This document shows positions 57,230-64,000 of a stretch of 64,000 bases of DNA, one piece after another (positions within the stretch are counted from its first letter, which is position 1; every line of letters begins with the position of its first letter). The notes under the pieces are model-generated. The model searched no databases and was not told the DNA's origin. It worked only from the letters and a program-made list of their open reading frames with translations. The position numbers were made by a program, and so were the translations under genes. Where the stretch lies: assembly GCA_963662175.1 (NCBI GenBank), contig OY759217.1, positions 11,906,562 to 11,970,561 on the forward strand, in the 5' to 3' direction. Origin of the DNA: Aradus depressus (taxonomy: Eukaryota; Arthropoda; Insecta; Hemiptera; Aradidae).

Positions 57230-57452
57230 GTTAGTTATTATGACTCATGCCCGGGCTTTAACTACGAGGTCATGTCGCCTACTACCAGAGTGCTCTTTCG
57301 TCACTCTGGTGGACATGAGCCCAGCCCGAATCTACTTTGGGTGTCCTAAATGTTGCCTTCCCTAAATTTTTATTCACCTAGAGTAAGAGTCTTTAACGAG
57401 TATCTGACATCTTTTAGGGTCGGCACCATCGCTTAACATATCATCCTAGATT
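57230..57452 (-). repeat. SINE1 copy, head lost
   Basis: 'tagttagttattatgactca' through 'gagtgctctttcgtcactct', 'cggcaccatcgcttaac'. The tRNA-like head is missing. Confidence 0.8.
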
Positions 57453-58589
57453 AAATGAATATTCTTTCATTTGACTACATTCTACTTCAGTTTTTCATAA
57501 GTTCGAACCTGACAGTTAGGCAGTTTTTGCACTAGTGCGACCATTCGCATGAGGTCACTTGTATAAAACTGATCTCTTGCGAACAGTTGCGTATTGATTT
57601 TCACACATTCGCAATTCTTTATGAACAACAGTTGTGATGTGTTCCTTCTCCAATTTTTCTTTTTGATAGTATAGGAGTTGAAGAAAGACTTAGGTAAGAT
57701 GCTATGCACTTGAATTCATTTCCACAACTAAAAATATATACACTCAATTAGAGGGTGTTTTTTCAATGTTTCCATTTTTCCAATGTTTTAATTTTTCTCA
57801 AATTTTCCGGATATTTTGAAAAGTGTGTCGGTCTGTTTTGCCCAGATTTTTGATTGGATTTCTGCTTTTCAGAAGATATATTTTTTTAAAGAAAAATAGT
57901 ATACTGCGATAGTTTACAACTAAATATTGTATACTAAATTAATGATATATAGAAAGAATTAAAAAATTAAATAAAAACTACCATTAAAAAAACGAATAAA
58001 GAAAAATGTAATTTGATTTTTCATTGAACGTTAATTTTGTGAGGTGTATATATAATGTTTGTTTTATAAATATGTATTAAAATAATTATAAGAGAATAGT
58101 GAAATTTTTTGTTTTAGCGTAGATTAATGTAATTCATTTTTGTGCCTCCTTATAAAGCTCAAGAACTTGAAAGTTTTTTTTTTTCTTCATCAATTAATAC
58201 AATAAGATACTAAAAAGAAGAAGACATATTCTACAATTGTTGTAAAAACGAAGAAGAAAAATTCAAGATATATTTTGTTTTTTATCAGAACAAAAGTTGC
58301 ATTTTTCATTTTTGTAAAATATTTCACCAGTATTAGAAATAAATTATATATTGACTGTGTTCTAGCAAGTGACCAACCAAAAAAACTTGATGATATTCAT
58401 AAAATTAAGAAAACACCAGACATTTAGTAAGAATAAGATGCGACTGTCACTTATACTTTTGAGTTTCTGAATTTATAATAATAATTATATTCTATAGCAT
58501 TATTCTTCTTCCAATTTATTTTTATAACCTAGCAAATAGAAGTTTCAAGATGAACTTAAATCATTAGTAGCTATAATTTATTTGTTGAG
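57453..58589. other. No recognisable gene
   Basis: AT-rich. A 75-codon minus-strand frame at 57482-57709 is unassigned. Confidence 0.35.
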
Positions 58590-58800
58590 GGCCGTGGTGG
58601 CCGTGCGGACTAGAACGTAGGACTTAGGTCCTACCACGGTTGCGGATTCGAATCCTGGAGTTTTATATCACTGATAGAACTCCCTCCCGGGGTCATGGAT
58701 GTTGTATAAATAACCAAATAACAGATTAATTGAATTTATAATAACGTTATAAGAGGCATGGCTAATATGCATCGTTCAAGAGGTCAATAAAAATGTATTT
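58590..58800 (+). repeat. tRNA-derived SINE2, copy 2
   Basis: 'gtggccgtgcggactagaac' and 'cggattcgaatcctgg' (B box), then 'agaactccctcccggggtca', 'tggatgttgtataaataacc' and 'gctaatatgcatcgttcaag', ending 'gtcaataaaaatg'. Colinear with 13285-13478; about 15 bp of the head-body junction differ. Confidence 0.8.
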
Positions 58801-59068
58801 GTTGGTCTTTTTTGTAAACAATTGTTTCCTTACATTGTCTTTGTCTCTTTATGCAGAACATATTTTACGAGTCGACCTCCCAATATAAAATATGCTCTGC
58901 ATAAAGAATATTATGCTCAGCAAATAAATTATAGAGACTGATGATAGGAGTTCTTCCCGAAACGTCTATTTAATAGGTTGTAAAGACCAATAAATAAGTT
59001 GTGAGAAGAATAAAGGAAAATATATGAGAAATATATTATTAAATGTAATAATACATATATTGCACCGG

Positions 59069-59710
59069 TTTCTGCTTATGCCATTGTCAGCGATAAGTTC
59101 ATCAGTAATATTTAAGTTTGCTGGGTTGGCATATCTTTACTATTTTGAGATTACCTGAGGCTGTAACTGGAAGAGAAGTCCTATTGTTCCTAAAGGAACA
59201 ATCCAACAGATATGCGTTTAAACAAATTCTCACATCTGTTAACGCCACTAGGGTAATTAAGAGGTTCAATGAGTGGTGTTATTAACTTATTCATTCATTA
59301 TTATCATCATCATTTTATATATTATTTTTAAATACAATATATCACATACGAGTACATATTTTTTTCATTACATATTATGTACACATTTATTTTTTTAATT
59401 TCATTTTCTTATATGGTATGTACTTCATTATATATATTATTTCTTCAGTTTATTTTAATTTCCTTTCTTTTTTTTCGCATTATTAAAATGTATTGCTATT
59501 ATCTTTTGGGCTGTATGTTCAAACCTATATAATATATTTTCACAGTTGGATTTTTCCGTTAGGACAGTAGGATTTCCCTCCTCTGTGGGGAGGTTCCCTT
59601 AAGGTTGGAGAGACACAATCTCAGGTAAACTCATAATTGTACAAATCTTCCAACCTAGCAAACTTAAATGTTACTGTTGAATTTCAAGCTAACGCATAAG
59701 CCCAAACCAC
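59069..59710. repeat. Repeat C inverted pair
   Basis: The left arm ('accggtttctgcttatgcca', 'taagtttgctgggttggcat', 'tacctgaggctgtaac') and right arm ('gacacaatctcaggtaaact', 'ccaacctagcaaacttaaat', 'gttactgttgaatttcaagc') are inverse complements with about 350 bp of AT-rich spacer. Confidence 0.65.
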
Positions 59711-61763
59711 TACGTTTATACATTTTCAGTTAAATAAGTTATTGGTTTTCAACTATAAACTATAAATCGCAAAAATGTATTTGGACGTATCCATATTTTA
59801 TTTTTATATTCGACAGATTTTGTGAGGATGGTTTTTCTACCATTTTTGCAGGTTTCAAATGAGTAACCAAATAGAAAATTCTCTAAATCACGATATGAAA
59901 ATTTCAACTTTCTGATTAAGAGACTTTTAGATAGATATTTGGAGCATTTTTGACAGACCTAGAAAAACAAAGTGCAATGGACATACGATGAGACTTATCA
60001 AACAAAATCAGCAACAAAAACCAAATTGATAAATTACAAATCTGATGACAGTTTACGTATGATCAAGTATTCGTTGGTCAGGATATAACTGCTACCACAC
60101 AGTCATTTAACTTAGATACAATGTAATGTTTAGTTAAGAAGAATTCTATGTGAAATGTAAACAATGATCTTTTAAATGATCCAAAGCATTAGAATTAAAT
60201 TATTTATAATTTCTACTTTTTTTTTTGTTTGCTTTATTATTTTGTACTTTTGTATATTCAATTGTTTTATTTAAAAACAAAAATAAAATATTTATGAAAG
60301 TAATATATAACAGAAAAAAAATAATAGTAATAAAAATAAACAAAAAATATATGAGAAGTATTTTTTTCCCACTAATTTCAATTGTACTTGTCACGTCACA
60401 TAAGGGCTTTATGGATGAAAGTGTTATTTAACACTTATAATGTTATGAGAAAAAAAAGGGGGCCCAATAACAACTGTGCCACAACTTACAAGGTAGAACT
60501 ACGTCAACTGTCACTATTTCATAATACTATTTCACCACGTCACTACGAAGGTATTCAGCGAAAGACAGTTGACGTAGCCATACGTTGTAGGTTGCAGCAT
60601 TTTGCTACTAAGCCCTTTGATTTTTTTCCCCATAATGGCTGGCTTTAGTTAGACACAGCTAAAACAACCTCAATATAATTTAGCAAATAAAATAAATAAT
60701 AGCACAACATTCTGAGGCTGTATCGAAGAGTTAAGGGAGAGGATTGAAATTTATTTTGTTGTAAATGGGACTCTATAAGCTATCCAATGATGGATTCTAT
60801 ATTATTTAATGATGGATTCTAACATATAATCTCTACGTTCAAAGTGATGCATGTTTTCGTTGCATCCATACTTCCGATGGTACTCATTATCCAGCATGGG
60901 AAAAGACGAATTCTACGTCAAAATGTTCATTGTTGCGTAATTGAAGTATATATGTTACCGTCAAAAACAGAACTCAGAATTCTCATTTTTATTATGGTTG
61001 TATATGTCCCGATTCGCGCCACATCATTTAATTTGTGATAGAGGGTGTAACTTTGGTCGCAGATACTTTACTATCTTATCCATAACAAAGGAGAAGCATT
61101 CATGGAAAGACCTCATTTCCCCAATGGCTGCCCAAAGAGTGCAGAACAAAGATTCCAATGTTTTTTTACGCTTTTTATTTAGCGTTGCACCAAATACAAT
61201 GATCTAAAAGTCAAGTACTAAATGATCACACAACAATTTCAAAGGTGAGGTGTGTGTGCTTACACATTCTAACACAGAATATAAAAAATGAGTTCAACAT
61301 TCACAAAATATAATATATGTCTAATAACATTCAAACATAAAACTTAAAATTAATTCCAGACAAACCAAAGTTTAATTCAAGAAATTAAGTAGGCCCAATG
61401 TAAATACATTACAAGTCCCAAATTAATTAAGTGTAATAAAAAAATTCCTGTTAAAAAATTGAGTTATTTCTTGATTGGTATGTGAATAGTTTAAAAAAAT
61501 CCTACGAAAAAAACAACACTTCCCACAGTTTGGGGGTTACCGTCTTCTTGACTTCCAACTTGAAACTTATTTCAAGTTTACACAATTGACATACATTATA
61601 ATTACTAATTATCAAAACTTCTCTATTCTACACAGTTTTTTTATTACATCTTACTGTATAAAGTTCATTTGACGTGAACACAAATATGTATAAGCTTAAA
61701 AATGTATATAAAAAATAAAAAACAAAATAATAATAATAAGTAATACAAAAATAACATACATAC
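59711..61763. other. No recognisable gene; possible Rab3GAP1 intron
   Basis: No further exon was recognised on the minus strand. A short inverted pair 'ctacgtcaactgtc' / 'gacagttgacgtag' lies at 60496 and 60567. An open frame at 60941-61207 (plus) is unassigned. Confidence 0.4.
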
Positions 61764-61924
61764 CCAGGTATGATGTTCCCAGAATTCCATCTAAATCGGA
61801 CCTCTTGTGAGAACTCATGCCAGATGTGTGCGGCGGCTTTGGCACCTCCGAACATGTGGAGTCCATGAGCCATAACGAGTGCAAGACGCCACACCAGACT
61901 GTCCACACCGCAAGTCTTCGTTCT
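61764..61924 (-). CDS. Rab3GAP1: Rab3 GTPase-activating protein catalytic subunit, internal exon
   Basis: Minus strand: acceptor 'gttaactgcag' then 161 nt to donor '|gtatgt' (gt = 61763-61762). It encodes 'VDSLVWRLALVMAHGLHMFG', 'GAKAAAHIWHEFSQEVRFRW' and 'NSGNIIPG'. The pattern of a Gly-Gly, then an Ala-His-x-Trp-x-Glu-Phe, then Glu-x-Arg-x-Arg-Trp, then Ile-Pro-Gly is the conserved block of the Rab3GAP1 catalytic-subunit family. In the known protein, this subunit pairs with Rab3GAP2 and acts on Rab3 (GAP) and Rab18 (exchange), supporting vesicle traffic and autophagy. Only one block of a protein that is usually near 900-1,000 residues is here. Exit phase is 2. Identification is from the motif; no database search was possible. 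Confidence 0.8.
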
Positions 61925-62082
61925 CTGCAGTTAACCAAACATACATTAGGGAATCTTTGAAAACAAAAATTAAGAGAAAAACAAATCACTTTTATTTTTT
62001 CTTTAAAAACGTATTGTAGCTGATTCCTTATGATTTTTTACAGCTCGACTAAGATCATATGTACAGATATATACACACACAC

Positions 62083-62112
62083 ACATATATATATATATAC
62101 ATATATATATTC
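62083..62112. repeat. (CA)n/(TA)n microsatellite
   Basis: 'acacacacac' runs directly into 'atatatatat'. Confidence 0.9.
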
Positions 62113-62176
62113 TTTTAATGATAATAATTGTTGATAATGTACTGCAGGATAGTTTAAACACATCAACTAATCTTAC

Positions 62177-62224
62177 CTGTCCACTTCCTTTTTCGGTTTC
62201 GCAGTCAGAAGAATATGGATATTT
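62177..62224 (-). CDS. Rab3GAP1: Rab3GAP1 micro-exon (48 nt), upstream of the previous exon
   Basis: Minus strand: acceptor 'tttgtttttag' then 48 nt ('KYPYSSDCETEKGSGQ') and donor 'gacag|gtaaga'. The join to 61924 is in frame ('GSGQ-RTKTCGVDSL'). The peptide is acidic/polar and not itself diagnostic, but the strong splice sites, exact frame and position 252 bp upstream support it. Confidence 0.65.
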
Positions 62225-62389
62225 CTAAAAACAAACACAATAAATAAACCAATAACAATGAAAATCAAATACATTACAATAAACATAAAACGAGGTACTC
62301 CAGAAGTTTTGATACAATTAGATAGTTTTAAAAATAATTAAATTTGTAAATGCAGGGTCCTGTTTAACATTTATATTGTCTAATTCTAC

Positions 62390-62450
62390 AAAAATATAAA
62401 CATAAAGTGTACCGGTTTCGCCTTACGCCATCATCAGCACAAAATTCAAC
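62390..62450 (+). repeat. Repeat C fragment
   Basis: 'gtaccggtttcgccttacgc' and 'catcatcagcacaaaattc'. A matching piece lies at 63645-63700. Confidence 0.65.
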
Positions 62451-62804
62451 AGAAATCTGTTGTCCGATACACTGTATGTATGTATATAGTTTTGAGGAAT
62501 TAGATAAATGTTTTTTGTATTTATTTATTTATTTCAAGCCACAACTAGACAAAAATGCACAACAACCACCAGCTGGTCTGACATAAACATAGAAAAAATT
62601 ACGTATATGCAAACAATTAAAATAAAAAAATTTGATGTGAAAGACTTGAGAGAGGAAAAACACACAGCGGTAAAACCTCATGGTATCACTTAACATAACA
62701 GGAAATCTCTACGCCAAACTCTCTTTAACCTAAAAAATAAAGAAAAACGTATGTTTTTTAATAGATTTTTTCCCCTTTAACCTTATTGGGGAATTGTGGG
62801 TTAA

Positions 62805-63235
62805 CACTGCGCACTACCGGATTGGTGAATGAATACTTTTGGTGGAGAAAAATGGTTGATGGTTCAATCTAGGTTGAAGTCGCGGTGGGTCTTGTTGCTA
62901 ACGTATGGTAGGCATTGTGTGATCAATCGGAGTGTTTTAAATTGAAAAATCTGTATTCGTCTGATGATCGAACCTTTGCAGTACCATATATTTGTAAGCC
63001 ATGAGTCCAGAGAGGTCGGATAAGATAGGTTGACAATTTAGTTTTTGTCAAGTCCATCCTTCAAAACGCCCATTCAAAATGTTCTACAATACTCGTAAGT
63101 CACCGGTCAAGTGAGAGTCATGTCGTCCTTGGATGAGGGTTCCAAGTTAGCCTTCTGTCGAGGGTTAATCCTAAATATTTCAATGCAGAGATATGAGACA
63201 ATGGATGGTTTTCAATGAATTTTGCTTTTATTCGT
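62805..63235 (-). mobile_element. Jockey-type LINE RT fragment, degenerate
   Basis: The minus strand reads 'HISALKYLGLTLDRRLTWNP' and 'HPR', then 'LSTYLIRPLWTHGLQIYGTA' and, with shifts, 'FQFKTLRLITQCLPYVSNKT' and 'HRDFNLD'. This is the same part of the reverse transcriptase as at 34851-35625 but more decayed. Confidence 0.75.
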
Positions 63236-64000
63236 TTTTTTTTTTCAGTATATCACAGATCGCGAAAATGTACTGATATTAAATTCAGTGATGGCTACCA
63301 ATATTCTACTAAAAATGTAGTTTTAGCATAGTGATTTTTTTTTTTTTTTTTTTGCCTTTGTAATATCCGCAATAATCACTAATTGTAACTAGCCGCAGTC
63401 AGAATGCTCTTAATTCTTTATGTGGTCATTACAGTTCTTAAATAATAGACCAAGTTTAAATTAAATATTAAGATTTGGTTCCTCATTCTCGTATGAAACG
63501 CAAAAATGTACACTTAAAAACGGCATGATTCATCCACAATATTAATTAATAAATGTTTATACTGAATACGCTTCCACACTCTATTATTCTTAAAATAAAT
63601 AAAAACAAAGAACTTGTTTAATTTCCATGTCTAATTCCACAAACATAAGTACATAAAGTGTACCGGTTTCTGCTTACACCATCAGCACAAAGTTCAAAAG
63701 CGACTTTTTATATAATATAATAATAATAATTTTTATTGTTTAAAGGGATCACCCCTATACAATACAATTGAGTCAGTGACCATAATTTTGACAATATTAA
63801 CATAATAATGACACATATAAAGGAATACACATATAAAACAATAATGACACATATAAAGGAACCTTTAACAAACTAAATAAATAAAATAAGTATAAATAAA
63901 ATAAGTAATTACAAATTAATAATAATAATGTAACAAAGACAGTAAATATGGAGTCGGGATGTAGATATTGAATATCAATATAATATGTAAGTTGAAATAC
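63236..64000. other. No recognisable gene
   Basis: AT-rich with poly-T at 63336-63353 and a repeat C scrap at 63645-63700. 63790-63860 carries a short direct duplication ('aataatgacacatataaagg' twice, about 48 bp apart). Confidence 0.4.

Noticed and set aside
60941..61207. 88-codon plus-strand frame as a gene
   Set aside because: No recognisable similarity; overlaps another short frame; AT-rich context.

Overview
The window is repeat-rich, AT-rich eukaryotic nuclear DNA, almost certainly from an insect or close arthropod relative with a large genome. Signs of this are spliced genes with GT-AG introns, tRNA-derived SINEs, Jockey- and RTE-type LINE fragments, MULE, pogo, hAT and DD34D-like DNA transposons with TA or 8-bp target duplications, and long homopolymer runs. 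I cannot place it to species; the TE mix would suit a hemipteran, but that is inference. There are no bacterial-style operons, rRNA, true tRNA genes or CRISPR arrays.

Region 1-41.4 kb holds no recognised host gene. It is a patchwork of repeats: a tandem repeat related to an RTE-like LINE tail (1-710), a short MULE derivative (2.05-2.53 kb), a hAT-type MITE (8.85-9.25 kb), a striking 95-bp satellite of 49 near-identical copies (13.48-18.14 kb), an RTE-type LINE fragment nested in an older repeat (19.3-20.75 kb), a 2,047-bp TA-flanked transposon with about 600-bp inverted repeats and an internally deleted transposase (23.3-25.4 kb), a TGGCC-rich inverted-repeat element (28.4-29.0 kb), a small TTAA-flanked MITE and a minisatellite (32.5-33.1 kb), and a Jockey fragment apparently inserted in a MULE-like element (34.8-36.4 kb). 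Two dispersed families dominate: a tRNA-derived SINE ('SINE1', 13 copies or fragments) and an unclassified family with inverted termini and internal modules ('repeat B', about 20 copies or fragments).

Region 41.5-56.6 kb holds the main gene, on the plus strand: a type I membrane protein with a signal peptide, leucine-rich repeats with N- and C-terminal cysteine caps, a Thr/Ser-rich stalk, a fibronectin III domain, one transmembrane helix and a cytoplasmic tail of about 220 residues. I assembled seven coding exons whose splice phases all agree and which give an 881-codon frame plus stop. A probable 5' UTR exon lies just upstream. Exon 5 can also be read through its donor to a stop, predicting a short-tailed isoform. 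Its introns carry a perfect 231-bp palindrome, a 0.6-kb foldback and a pogo/Tigger-like MITE.

Region 56.6-64 kb is convergent. Two minus-strand exons (61764-61924 and 62177-62224) match the catalytic subunit of the Rab3 GTPase-activating protein. The rest is repeats, including a second copy of a short tRNA-derived SINE ('SINE2') and another Jockey fragment.
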